Source: Nemophila menziesii (taxonomy: Eukaryota; Streptophyta; Magnoliopsida; Boraginales; Hydrophyllaceae). From it: a stretch of 64,000 nt of DNA. Below, in pieces: positions 23,699 through 34,829 of the stretch. The notes beneath the pieces are model-generated. The model was not told the origin of the DNA, did not search any database, and saw only the letters and a list, made by a program, of their open reading frames with translations. Within the stretch, counting starts at the first letter, position 1. Every line of letters begins with the position of its first letter. The position numbers were made by a program, and so were the translations under genes. The stretch covers positions 5,890,001 through 5,954,000 of the forward strand of contig JARWIR010000027.1 in the NCBI GenBank assembly GCA_029959085.1, read 5' to 3'.

Positions 23699-23716
23699 TG
23701 GCGTCGCTGCCGGGGA
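23699..23716 (+). other. Primer-binding site
   Basis: TGGCGTCGCTGCCGGGGA, six bases after the LTR, is close to TGGCGCCGTTGCCGGGGA, the usual Asp-tRNA primer site of Athila and Tat elements. Confidence 0.85.
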
Positions 23717-23826
23717 CGGTAGCGTGTGACCACGGTGTTTATTCCTTTAGTGACAGTTGCATTTATTTTTATTTCAGTTTTACGCTTTCTGTTTGTTTAG
23801 CTTTTTCACGTTTTTAGGTTTGGTGT

Positions 23827-25535
23827 ATGCGAAGAAGACTCTTTAAGGATCTAGAGCCAACACCTCCGATCCTTAATAATCCAGAATCGTTAATCAGACT
23901 TGCTAACAAGAGAAGGAGAGTTCAAGAAGCTTTAGAAGTAGAAGAATTAATTAACAGAATGGAGAATATCAATATTCAGAACCAACAAAATAACGGACAA
24001 GGCCAGCTTGATGCAAATGGCCAACCTTTAGCGCCACCAGGCATTATCCCTCAAGTTCAGCCACTAAATCCTAATCCTCAAGTTCAGATAGTGATGCATC
24101 AAGATCCATGGTTTGTTAATGGTCCACCAGAAGCTCCATCTCCTGCTCTAGGAGTAGGTGCTCCAGATATCAATGTTCTAGGATTTTGTCTAGATTCGGG
24201 TATGTTAGCTCAATTCCAAAATTTTGGAAATTTTCGTGGTAGACCAGGAGAAGATCCTATCCGAGCTGTACAGAAATTAAGCAGATATGTGATTCTTACA
24301 TCACACAAGGGGTTTCAAGAGAACAACTGTATTTTGCTGCGTTTCGATTTTTTGTCATTGATGGAGCAAGTGAATGGCACGATACACAAGTTCCTACGAA
24401 GATAACAAACTGGGACCAATTAGAAACTGCTTTCTTTGACAGGTATTACCCAAGTAACATGAGGTTAGACGATCAACTTGAGTTAACACATTTCCGTCAA
24501 GAGTATGATGAAACTTTGGGTAAGAGCTGGACAAGATTTCAGATGTGTTTACGAAGGGTTCCCGATCATGGCTTTACAGAACAACAACAACTAAAAATAT
24601 TTTACAAAGGCCTTGATGGGACTTCAAGAGAGAAATTAGATTTGTTATGTGGTGCGGGATTTCTTCAAGTTCAACCCGCTCATGCTAAAATCATTTTGGA
24701 TAGAACAGTCAAGAATGAAGTTGGGTGGACTTCAGTGAGAACCCCGGTTAAAGGAGTGAATAATGTTAATATCGAAGAAAAATTTGTTACGCTTGAAAAT
24801 AAGATTCAAACTACTATAGAGAAACAGTTGAAACAGCTTACACTAGCTGTAAAAGAGGGATTTTCGGGTAAGAAGGTAGTTGTGCAAGCTGCACAAGAGG
24901 TTTATATGTGTTCCATTTGTAGGGTAGATGATCATGATGAGGAAAATTGTCCGAATAAGCAAGAGCCTGTGATGTTTGTCTCCAATAGAGGTAACTTTAA
25001 TTCGAGTGGTAATGGATATCAGCCTAACAGAAACCATCATGGGTTTCAATACTCAAATCCTAATGGGGCAGCCAATCCTACATATGCGTATCAGCCGCGT
25101 CCCCAAGGTAACTACTACAATCCAAAACCACACAACAATTATCAAGGAGGACAGAATCAGGGTAATTATGTGCAAAGACAAGCTCCTCAAAACACTTACG
25201 ATGAAACCATGAACCAAAAAGCCTTACCTGCCCAACCACAAGAAGGTGTAGTTACCCTTCAGAAAACCGTAGAAAGTTTAATTGCTCTTCAACAAGCATC
25301 TGACGTAAATATGAAGCTATTACAGAATCAAATGAATCAAAATTCAAAACAGCTTAATCAACATCCACAAGGGCAACTCCTTAGTGACACAGAAAATCCA
25401 GGACCACATGAAGAGTGCAAAGCCGTTACATTAAGAAGTGGTAAGAATCTCCCTCCACCTCCTTTTCCTGTTATGAAAGAGAAAGAAGTTCCAAGAAAAG
25501 AAAAGGAAGTGGGTGAGAAAGAGAAAGAAAAATAA
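23827..25535 (+). pseudogene. Athila gag (capsid-nucleocapsid), frameshifted
   Basis: Gag packages the element RNA in virus-like particles. The first frame, 23827-24405, starts MRRRLFKDLEP. Reading moves to another frame at about 24310, where one base seems lost from a G run. The second frame contains the retrotransposon gag domain (FFDRYYPSNMR, RRVPDHGF) and a CX2CX4HX4C zinc knuckle near 24909-24950, followed by a long Gln/Asn-rich tail. A TAA at 25533-25535 separates gag from the protease part, in the same frame. The TATGCGAAG context at 23827 supports this start, as the first ATG after the PBS with a gag-like product. Confidence 0.9.
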
Positions 25536-25592
25536 AGTCAGGTTGAAGAAATAGAGAAACCAATTGAGATTTCGAAGAAGAAAGATGATATT

Positions 25593-27668
25593 GTGAGTAA
25601 TCGCCCTCCACCACCGTTTCCATCTCGAGTTCAGAAAAAGGGTGATTTAGGTGATTTTCAGAAATTCTTTTATAGAGTGAGAGGCCTGAGTATTAATATT
25701 CCGTTGTTAGAGGCAATTCGAGATATTCCAAAGTACACAAATTTTCTGAAGAGAGCCTTCACTAATAAAAGGCCTTATTGTGATAATGAGATGATTGGTC
25801 TTCCTGAAGAGTGTAGTGCAATTTGTCAGAGTAAATTACCTCCAAAGTTAGTTGATCCTGGGAGTTTCACGATTCCGATATCGATTGGAGAAGAATGGAA
25901 AGGAAAAGCGCTATGCGATTTGGGTGCAAGCATCAATTTGATGCCCAAATCGATCTTTGATAAGCTAAAAATTGGAGAAGCAAGACCTACTTCTATGGTC
26001 TTGCAAATGGCGGACAGGTCTCTTGCACATCCAGAAGGCCGAATTGAAGATGTCCTCGTTAAGGCAAGTACACTTATATTTCCCGTTGATTTCGTTATAC
26101 TTGAATACGACGCGGATAGAAATGTCCCCATTATTTTGGGAAGACCATTTCTAGCCACGGGGCGTACATTAATTGATGTAGAAAATGGCGAATTAACTAT
26201 GAGGATTCAAGATGAGGAAGTCAAATTCAATGTGTTCCGAGCTATGAAATTTCCAGATTCTCAAGAGGATTGCTTCCGAATGGATGAAGTTGAGCAGGCA
26301 TCGCAAGAGGTATTTGATTGTTTTAATTATGATGATATTTTGCAGGCCGCTTTAACATTAGATTGGCCTGAGATGGTGGAAGAGCTTGCCGAAACAGTGG
26401 CATCTCTAAATTCTGAAAATCCAAAGTATAGGCGTCTTGCCTATGAACCAGTGAGAGAACCAGGGGAGATTATTCCTAAAAAGAAGCCTTCAATTGAATC
26501 TCCTCCGGAATTGGAAGAAAAACCCTTGCCAGCACACTTGAGGTATGCGTATTTAGGTACTAATGAAACTCTACCTGTTATTGTTTCAGCTAATTTAATA
26601 GGTCCTCAAGAAGATAAACTGTTGCGTGTGTTGAGAGCCAACAAAGAAGCAATAGGTTGGACAATTTCTGACATCAAAGGCATTAGTCTATCCTATTGTC
26701 AACACAAAATTATACTTGAAGATGATAACACACGCTCAGTTGAAGGTCAAAGAAGATTAATGCCCGTTATGAAGGATGTAGTGAAGAAAGAGGTGATCAA
26801 GCTTTTAGATGCGGGGATTATTTATCCCATCTCGAGTAGTGAATGGGTGAGTCCAGTTCAGTGTGTACCGAAGAAAGAAGGAATGACAACAATTCTTAAT
26901 GATAAAAATGAAGCGATTCCTTCAAGAACGGTAGTTGGTTGGAAAGTTTGCATGGATTACAGAAAGCTGAACAAAGCCACCAGAAAAGACCACTTCCCTT
27001 TGCCCTTCATTGATCAAATGTTAGATAAATTAGCCGGAAGAGAATACTACTATTTCTTGGATGGTTACTCCGGGTATAATCAGATTTACGTGGCTCCAGT
27101 AGATCAACATAAAACAACATTTACATGCCCCTTTGGTACTTTTGTATATCGCAGAATGCCATTTGGGTTGTGTAACGCTCCTGCTACCTTTCAAAGATGT
27201 ATGACGGCCATCTTCTGGGATATGATCGATAATTTTCTTGAAGTGTTTATGGACGATTTCTCCGTGTTTGGTGATGATTTTGATAAATGTTTAGATAATT
27301 TGGAGAAAGTGTTAATCAGATGCAAAGAAACAGATTTGGTTTTAAACTGGGAGAAGTGTCATTTCATGGTTCACGAAGGTATTGTTCTGGGTCACAAAGT
27401 TTCGAGTGCTGGATTAGAAGTCGAAAGAGCAAAGATAGAGGTAATAAAAACTCTTCCCCCTCCTGTTTCTGTTAAAGGGGTAAGAAGTTTTCTTGAGCAT
27501 GCTGGCTTTTATAGGCGATTTATCAAAGACTTTTCTAAAATTGCTAAACCGTTATGCAACTTACTTGAAAAGGATTCCAAATTCCTTTTTGATGAAGCTT
27601 GTTTAGCGGCCTTCAAAGCAATCAAAGAAAAGCTTATTTCTGCTCCTATAGTATTACCTCCAGATTGA
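25593..27668 (+). pseudogene. Athila pol: protease and reverse transcriptase
   Basis: 691 codons in the same frame as the second part of gag. The aspartic protease has DLGASINLMPKS (residues 109-120), where DLGAS is the usual Athila form of DTGA. The reverse transcriptase has VCMDYRKLNK and the catalytic FMDD (residues 552-555, nt 27246-27257), preceded by FGLCNAPATFQ. The frame stops at TGA 27666-27668, between RT and RNase H, inside a region conserved in the family; the same frame continues after it. The protein would have been part of one polyprotein, so this stop is a mutation and not a natural terminus. Confidence 0.93.
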
Positions 27669-27686
27669 AATTTACCGTTTGAGGTT

Positions 27687-28082
27687 ATGTGTGATGCGAG
27701 TGATTTGTGTATGAGAGCTGTATTAGGACAAAGAAAAGAGAAAGTATTTCATTCTATTTATTATGCTAGTAAAACTTTTAATGGTGCTCAAGTTAATTAT
27801 ACAGTTACCAAAAAGGAGTTGCTAGCAGTTGTGTATTCATTCGATAAATTTCGCTCTTATCTTCTTGGAGCGAAAGTTATTGTTTATACAGATCATTTAG
27901 CGATTCGATATCTTATGGAAAAGAAGGATGCTAAACCGAGGTTAATCAGATGGGTTTTATTGCTTCAAGAGTTCGATTTAGAGATCAAGGATATAAAAGG
28001 GTGTGAGAATCAGGTTGCATATCATTTATCGCGTCTTGAAGGTTCAGAAATGAATAGTGGTACTGAAGCAGTTAGAGAATAA
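27687..28082 (+). pseudogene. Athila pol: RNase H
   Basis: In frame with the upstream RT. It contains the catalytic-type MCDASD near the start and [11 protein letters not shown] with its Asp later, the normal RNase H pattern of Ty3/gypsy pol. RNase H removes the RNA strand during reverse transcription. A TAA at 28080-28082 interrupts the linker to integrase, whose frame is the same. Confidence 0.9.
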
Positions 28083-28151
28083 TTTCCTGATGAGAGTTTA
28101 TTTGTTGTTCGTGATTACAAAGCTCCTTGGTATGCGGATATTGCGAATTTA

Positions 28152-29432
28152 GTGGTAAGTGGTTCTTTTCCTGAAGGTTCAACTTATCAAGAGAGAAAAA
28201 GATTAGCTCACCGTGCAAGACAATTCTTTTGGGAGGATCCTTTCCTCTACAAAGTGTGTGCTGATCAAATGGTAAGAAGATGTGTAGCCAAGGAAGAAAT
28301 TGAGGCGATTATAGCTGGGTGTCACGATTCACCTTATGGTGGACATTTTAAAGGAGATCGAACTGCTGCTAAGGTATTACAATCTGGTTTTTATTGGCCT
28401 TCTATTATGAAAGATTGTCATGAATATTCTAAAAGATGTGATAGATGTCAATTTACCGGAAACATATCCAAGAGGGATGAGATGCCACGTAATAATGTGT
28501 TAGAAGTTGAAATATTCGATGTTTGGGGTATAGACTTTATGGATCCTTTCGTTCCTTCAAATGGAAACCTCTACATCTTATTAGCTATTGATTACGTGTC
28601 TAAGTGGGTAGAAGCAGTGGCTTTACCAACTAATGATTCACGAGTGGTGATTAAATTCTTGAAATCACATATTTTCACTAGACATGGCACTCCGAGGGTA
28701 ATTATTAGCGATGGAGGTACTCACTTCGTTAATAGGTATTTGAAGACAGTCTTAGAGAAATATGGTGTGAGACATCGTGTATCTACTGCTTATCATCCAC
28801 AAGCCAATGGTCAAGCCGAAGTCTCAAATCGTGAGGTAAAATCTATCTTAGAGAAAACCGTTGGTCCTACTAGAAAAGATTGGTCAATGAAATTAGATGA
28901 TGCATTGTGGGCCTATCGTACTGCGTTCAAAACTCCCGTAGGTGCTTCTCCGTATCGAATGGTATATGGTAAGTCTTGTCACTTACCTCTTGAGCTTGAG
29001 ATGGGTGCATATTGGGCTATTGCGAAGTTAAACTTAGATCCTACTCTAGATGGTCAGAATTGAATGATGAAACTTAATGAGCTTGATGAATTTCGATTAC
29101 ATGCGTATGAAAATGCTAAACTTTACAAAGAAAATACCAAGAGATGGCATGATAATCGGATTCGAGAGAAGAACTTTGTAGTGGGACAAAGAGTGTTGAA
29201 ATACAATTCAAAGTTCAGTAATTATCCGGGGAAATTAAGATCGAAGTGGTCAGGACCTTACATCGTGAATAAAGTTACACCTCATGGAGCTATAGAGATA
29301 GAACATCCACTTGAAAACCGTACATTCATGGTGAACGGTCATCGTTTAAAGATATATCATAGAGGTGAAGATACCGATCGTGCAAAAGACCCACATCCCG
29401 GAGAGGTCATGTACCTCCTCGAAGCTCCTTAG
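28152..29432 (+). pseudogene. Athila pol: integrase
   Basis: Counting from 28152, the HHCC zinc-binding module has H58, H65, C96 and C99, and the DDE core has D128, D187 and E223, with 35 residues between the second Asp and the Glu as expected. All catalytic residues are present. A TGA at 29061-29063 splits the C-terminal part (29064-29432, with FVVGQRVLKYNSKF and the GPY-like KWSGPYIVNKV) from the core. The final TAG at 29430-29432 probably marks the natural pol end. Confidence 0.93.
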
Positions 29433-30460
29433 AAGCACGAGGTAACCCGTCGAGCTTAACGACGTTAAACAAAAGCCAAATTTCTTGTATATTAGTTTAA
29501 GTATTTAAATTTTTGCAGTGTAAATTAGTTAAATTTTCGTTGAATTTAGTGTTTATTATTAAGAAATAAGGAAGGGTATTTGTTTTTTATGATTCCAGGG
29601 GTATGGTCATGATTTTGGGGTCAAAACGATGAGAAAACGAAAAAAATTTGGAGTCCACAGCAGGTTTGACCGGCTAGCTGGCGAGCTGGCCAGCATACCG
29701 GCCAAAAGAGCTGAAGGACCCCAATTCTCTGACCACTGCGTCAGCAATGACGCAGCATTATTGCGTCACGATTTGCACCATCGAGATTCCGCCGGCATGC
29801 CGGTTAGCTGACCGGCTAGCCGACCAACAAGTTTGAAGTTTCTGGTCCTTGCGTCAGCAACGACGCAAGGTCGTTGCGTCTCGAAATGCGCCATCGACAT
29901 GCCGCCGACGAATCCGCCGGCTAGCCGGCAAAGGAATTCGAAGTCTCTGATCACTGCGTCAGCAATGACGCAAGGTGCTTGCGTCTGAGGTTAAAAAAAA
30001 ATCGAATTTAGTAATTTTTTTCGCCGCCCTCGCGACCGGCATGCCGGCGAATCCGCCGGCTAGCCGGTGCGCTGTTGCGAGAGGCGGTTTTGAACTTCTT
30101 AAACCTAGTTTTTTGCCTCCTTTTCCAAGACAACCTCATATTCCGAATCCTTGCCTCCACCTACTCCGAAAATCATCAACAAACTGCTATAAAACCATCA
30201 AATCAAGCCTTCTTTCATCACAAAAACACACAATCAACTCATATCTTCACCAAAACATCATCAAATTTCATCTTTTCTTCATAAATTCCCTCTTCCTAAC
30301 CTAGAAATTAAAGCCAATTCTTCCACAATTCATCTAAAATAACCTTAACCCATCTCATATTCCACCATATTCTTCAAGTTTTAAGCCTCAAAACATCAAA
30401 TTTCAAAGCTTTTCTCTAGCTTTTTCTCTATTTGAAGTTTTGAGTTTTGGGTGAAAAGAG
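29433..30460 (+). other. Spacer between pol and the extra ORF
   Basis: Non-coding. 29450-29590 is AT-rich and has a relative at 36240-36370. 29650-30065 is GC-rich with palindromic repeats (listed separately). 30150-30460 is pyrimidine-rich (TC/CA), like a 5' leader, directly before the next start codon. Confidence 0.6.
29655..30065. repeat. GC-rich palindrome repeats in the Athila spacer
   Basis: TGCGTCAGCAATGACGCA or a one-base variant occurs at 29737-29754, 29850-29867 and 29955-29972, spaced 113 and 105 bp. Between them are CCGGCTAGCCGGC-like and GCCGGCATGCCGGC-like palindromes (near 29790, 29810, 29918, 30040 and 30055). This is the most GC-rich part of the window. Confidence 0.8.
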
Positions 30461-31787
30461 ATGACTAACAAAACTGCTTCCATGTGTAACTATCGAAGAA
30501 ACATACCAAGAAACAGGAACAATGTTGGAGCTAGCCCAGACCAAGCAATTGAGATTCTGGATTCGCGATCCAAAAAGACTGAACAAATCCCAATTGCTGC
30601 GAAAAGAAAAGAAAATCCAAGTAAGGCTAATCCGAAAAAGAGTAGGTTAATTGATGAAAGTGATGAAGAAAGTGACGAAGAAGAGATTGAGGAAGAAACA
30701 GAACAAGAAGTTCCCGAAGAACCCGTGCAACAACATAATCCTCCGCGTAGGAAAACATGGGCCCAAAAGCCTAAGAGAGTCTTCATTCCATGGGATACTC
30801 AGGTTCGTGATAGAATTCAATTTTTGAAGTTTGGTGAGGAGATGAATCTTCCAAAGGGTATTATGACTAGTGCTTATAAAGATTATGGTATTACTTGTGA
30901 CAATTTGGGTTGGAAAGAATTGAGAGAAAGGAAGCTTGAGTATATTCCTACCTTGGTGCGAGATTTTTATGAAGGAATCGCCTTCTCCAAAGAAGCAGTT
31001 GTTATTCGCAAAAAGGTAGTTCCTTTCTCTGTTGAGCTTATTCGCAAATCGTTGAAATTACCTGAATTTTCCGGAATATGTCCTTTCCAAGAATCTCTTA
31101 AAGAACCTTCTTTTGATTATGAGTCCCTTTGGGGAAAAGTGCTTGTTAATGGGGCCCACCTAAATTCCTGAAGGAGAGAGATATCCTGGACAGATGTATA
31201 GTAGTAATTTGTTACCATGTGCTAAGGTATGGTCCCGTTTCATAATCCCTACCTTCTTCGAAAATAAGCACATATCAGAAGTGAAGAAGGAGCATCTGTT
31301 GTTCATTAAGTGTATTATTGAGGAGAAACCTATGGATGTTGCTCGTGTGATATATGATACCATCATGGAATTTGCTAGAATTCCTACTTCGCAGCAAAAT
31401 CTCAAATTTCCTTGTACCATCACTACTTTATGCCTAGACGCAAAAGTTCCGCGTAAAGACGCAGAGATTGACCGCGTTGTAGTTGGTGAGAGCATGGGTA
31501 TAGCTTTGGTCAAGAATATTCATGATGAAGTGTTAAGAGCAGTAAGAACTCCTAGAGCTCCTCCAAAGAAGAAGATGCATACCACTACCGAGTTAGAAGC
31601 GAAAGTGAAGGTGTTAGACGAGAACCAAGTGAAGATGATTGCGTCTTTGGGAAACGTTACAAAAGAGTTAGAACTTCTCCGAAACATGTTAATGGGGGTG
31701 AGCACAATTCAACACGCCACCTATGGTCTACTTACGAAGGAGAAAGTTCTTGGACGCAACACCGATAACCAGCCACACGCTGGTTAA
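30461..31787 (+). pseudogene. Athila extra 3' ORF (putative plant transposon protein domain), frameshifted
   Basis: This ORF lies where Athila elements carry an extra, sometimes called env-like, gene. The first frame (30461-31171, 236 codons) has a basic start, a KRKENPSKANPKKSR nuclear-localisation-like stretch, an acidic run (EESDEEEIEEE, residues about 66-76) and then the conserved domain (KRVFIPWDTQVRDRIQFLKF). The frame shifts near 31160, and the rest (31194-31787) continues the domain (LCLDAKVPRKDAEIDRVV) and ends in a coiled-coil-like helix (TELEAKVKVLDENQVKMIAS). I see no signal peptide or membrane span, so an envelope role is not supported. Function is unknown. Confidence 0.8.
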
Positions 31788-33224
31788 GATACGTTTTCTA
31801 TCCCTTCTGCGTGTTAGTTTAGTTTAGTTTATTTTATTACGTTGAGTCTTTTCGAGGCGTGGGGACACGACTCATTTTTTAGTTTAGGGTGGGGTTTGTT
31901 GCCTCATCCCAGTTTTTATGTGTTATATGTTTTATTTGCTTTCAATAAAATAATTTTCGGAGTTGCGTTTGACTGTAGAAGATTTTAAATGTCCCTTTAA
32001 GCATACTTTTTATGAATTAATGATAGTAAATAGTGGACTTTTGGGAATAATATAAAACGCACTTAGAATTGCATGCGAACATAGGTAATTGATAGGAAAA
32101 ATTAATGAACAATGCAAATGAAGTAAGATTGTACTTAAGGAATATGTTTGGTGTGTAGAACGTGAAATCCTAGTTAGTAGAGAACCCACCTAGATATGAA
32201 CTAAAGACAAGCTATGTACTTAGGAAAATGATAGGGGCAGTTATTTGTTAGTCATTTGCAGCCTTTTTAGCTTGCTATCCCTTATTATAATTTTATCTGT
32301 CTTAGCCCAAATTTTGAGCCTTAAGCCTTTCTTTTGTAGCCACGATATAAGCCCATTATCCTTTAGATTATTAGGCATGACCAAATGACCCGCACTTGAA
32401 TCACAACCCTAAGACATGTCTCGAGCTTGAGTTTGGGGTGGAGGGTCCACATTTGGGAAATTCATTGGGTGGGATTTATGTGTTTATATTGAGGCACAAA
32501 AATGTAGATGATATTATTACTTGTAACCCTTTGCCGGGATTTGAAAAAAAAAATCATAAGAGACATGACCTTCCATATAAAATAATTGTCATGGGTATCT
32601 TATACAAAAAAAAAGAAGAAAAGAAATGAAAAAGAAAATAAAAAGAAAGAAAGAATAAAATAAACCGGCAAAGTGGAATATTTTTGGAAATCATCTTAGT
32701 TTTATTTGGGTTGACATTGGGGACGCAACATTAGTGCGTCAAATGGGTGAGTGAGAACATTTTTTAGCGTAAACTCAAGCTCGAGGACATTGTTGATGGT
32801 AAGTGAGGAGAGAGCCAAAAGCTCACTTCAAATTTACCAAATATACATCCATACCGTCCTTAAGCCATTATTAAAACCGTAAAGACCTCGTGATTCCTAA
32901 GTGCATAGTGAATTTATGATTCTGTTGATAGGGAATATACTAGGTGGAGCGTTCAAAGCGAGTTAGGATTAATGACCACCCTATAGCCATCATACAGATA
33001 TGAGTACAAGTGTAACCTTCAAGCATTGCAAATTTAATTTTATGATTGAGATTATTTATGTTCGATTTTGCATGATAAATGTATGTGTATATTAGTTCCT
33101 AGAGTTTTGCTATATGAGATTTATCTTAAGAATTGCTTTAGGTTTATTTGCTAGCTTCTATTTGTTCTTGCGTTTACTTCTACCCCTTGTTTTGTTTTGT
33201 TTTGCTTTGTCGGGACGACAAAGG
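31788..33224 (+). other. 3' non-coding region of the Athila element
   Basis: No gene. It includes the GTCTTTTCGAGGCGTGGGG block near 31846, shared with the minus-strand remnant near 34985, and an A-rich tract at 32540-32665. A 77-codon frame at 32396 is a by-product of that tract. Confidence 0.6.
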
Positions 33225-33240
33225 TTTGAGTTGGGGGTCT
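33225..33240 (+). other. Polypurine tract
   Basis: The purine-rich sequence ending TTGGGGGTCT directly precedes the 3' LTR, where plus-strand DNA synthesis is primed. The related remnant has the same arrangement in complement at 34830-34850. Confidence 0.75.
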
Positions 33241-33686
33241 TGATGTCTCCCTAATTGTTCTTATTTTCGACTCTTAGGAGACATCATTTTTGGTGTTTAT
33301 TTGAATATTTTGATAGACTTTTGAGTTAAAAATGCAATAATCTGGAATTCCTATTTTATTTCTAGTATTTTTTGATTTATTAAAGTTTTGCGCGTAATCT
33401 TGTGTATTTTAGTGAAAAGTTTGTAGGTTTTGAATATTAGCTAGGAATGGAATCCGAGAAGAGAGTCAAAGATCGTGATATGGAGTCAAGACCTGAAGAT
33501 AAATCCCGAAAGAAATTATTTTGCTTTCATAAGTGCAATCATTCATTAGTGGATAAGCATTGTGATTAACCAAACCGTCCCTGCGAACAATCCTAGAATC
33601 ACTTATTACTACTTGGGACAACCGTACACTTGCGGTTGTGGTTCGATTACATTTGCATTTATTTTAGAACACACAAAGGACCACCA
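33241..33686 (+). repeat. 3' LTR with a 1.1-kb internal deletion (446 bp)
   Basis: Starts TGATGTCTCC and ends GGACCACCA like the 5' LTR. At about 33520 the sequence jumps from the position matching 22408 to that matching 23527. TATTT is shared at both ends of the lost piece, suggesting deletion by microhomology. Retained parts are close to the 5' LTR. Confidence 0.92.
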
Positions 33687-34829
33687 GTGGACGTAGGAGC
33701 TATCCTACGGTACTATAAACTCCGTCAGGGGCGATTATACCTACTTTCGAATGTTGAAGATCTTTACCCAATTGGCTACGTGGTTAGTCAAGCCCGTCAG
33801 AATCATTGACGAATACCACGCGTCTATTACCTAGGTCCGTAATTAAATCCCCCGTCAAGGTGATCACTTCGCCACTAATATGAATAGCCCAATTACTAAA
33901 AATTATTCCTAACTGATCAGAAAAGAAATAATAAACAAGTATAAAATAATATCCAATAATAAATAACCAACTCAGATTAAATAGTAAAATCCCAAATTCA
34001 AAAACATAAATTGATTTACTAGGGCTTCAACCCATTATTTGCGATTCTCAAGTACTTAATAATTTAGCTCATGTTCGAACGAAAAACTAAAATTAAATAA
34101 ATAAAAGACATTATCCTAAATGACAGAAATAAAATATGAAACCTAATTAGCAGGATGACTTGAGATGTTGTTGGAGGAATATGATTCTGCAAACCTCTTG
34201 ACGATCTCTCTATGGATGATTTAATTTGAAAAAAATATGTGAGGTGCTGAATGATGAGGTCTAAGAGGGCTTACATAGACGGGAAAACAGATTAGGTCTA
34301 ATCTTGGGCTTAATTAAGTAATTAAAAGCCCAAGTCCAATTGGTAATTCCGTAACTGCAACTGTTAGTAAAATGGCCGTAACATTTGCATATCAACTCCA
34401 AATCGACTCATTCCAGTTTCTAAATATTCCTAACTCAATAAGGAAAAGTCTTTATTTCACGACCCAAAGGCTGAATCCATGTCTAAGTGGCTCGAAATCA
34501 GCAATTAGTAACAGTCTTCCAGATTTGCAGCTTTCCTAGTCAACTCTTGGGGATATCTTTTCTCGCCTTTGACTTCTCCGCTCGATCTAAAACTTTAATT
34601 CTATATTCTCCTCCTTGTCTTGGTGCTCCCTATCATTCATGGAACTAATAAATTTGCACTAAAAATAAACAAAGTAACGTACAAAAGCTCTAATAATAAA
34701 ATATTGTAAATCCAAGGAGAAAAAATGAAATATAACAAAATAAGCCTAAAAGTCTATCATATAAGTCCATTTGATACCTAAAATTAGGTCTCCTAAGGGA
34801 ATATATTTAGAACAAAGAGGGAGACATCA
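33687..34829 (-). repeat. Minus-strand Athila-like LTR, right part
   Basis: Continues the LTR begun at 21717-22128 after the inserted element; the first five bases (GTGGA) are the target duplication. Ends GGGAGACATCA at 34829. Internal-type sequence, including the complement of a polypurine tract, follows, so this is the 3' LTR of a minus-strand element. Total LTR length without the insert is about 1.55 kb. Confidence 0.85.

Larger units (their letters stand above)
22129..33686 (+). mobile_element. Complete Athila-type Ty3/gypsy LTR retrotransposon
   Basis: 11,558 bp with a perfect 5-bp target duplication GTGGA (22124-22128 and 33687-33691), both LTRs, PBS, gag, protease, RT, RNase H, integrase, an extra 3' ORF and a polypurine tract. 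Domain order, the Asp-tRNA-like primer site and the extra ORF after integrase place it in the Tat/Athila group. By eye the LTRs differ at roughly 3% of shared positions, so insertion was fairly recent, but the 3' LTR has a 1.1-kb deletion and every ORF is broken. It inserted into an older LTR of the opposite strand. Confidence 0.95.

Noticed and set aside
30461..31787. Calling the extra Athila ORF an envelope gene
   Set aside because: No signal peptide, membrane segment or glycosylation-rich ectodomain; the env label rests only on position.
32396..32629. 77-codon frame in the Athila 3' region
   Set aside because: Ends in an A-rich tract, no family match, outside the known coding part of the element.
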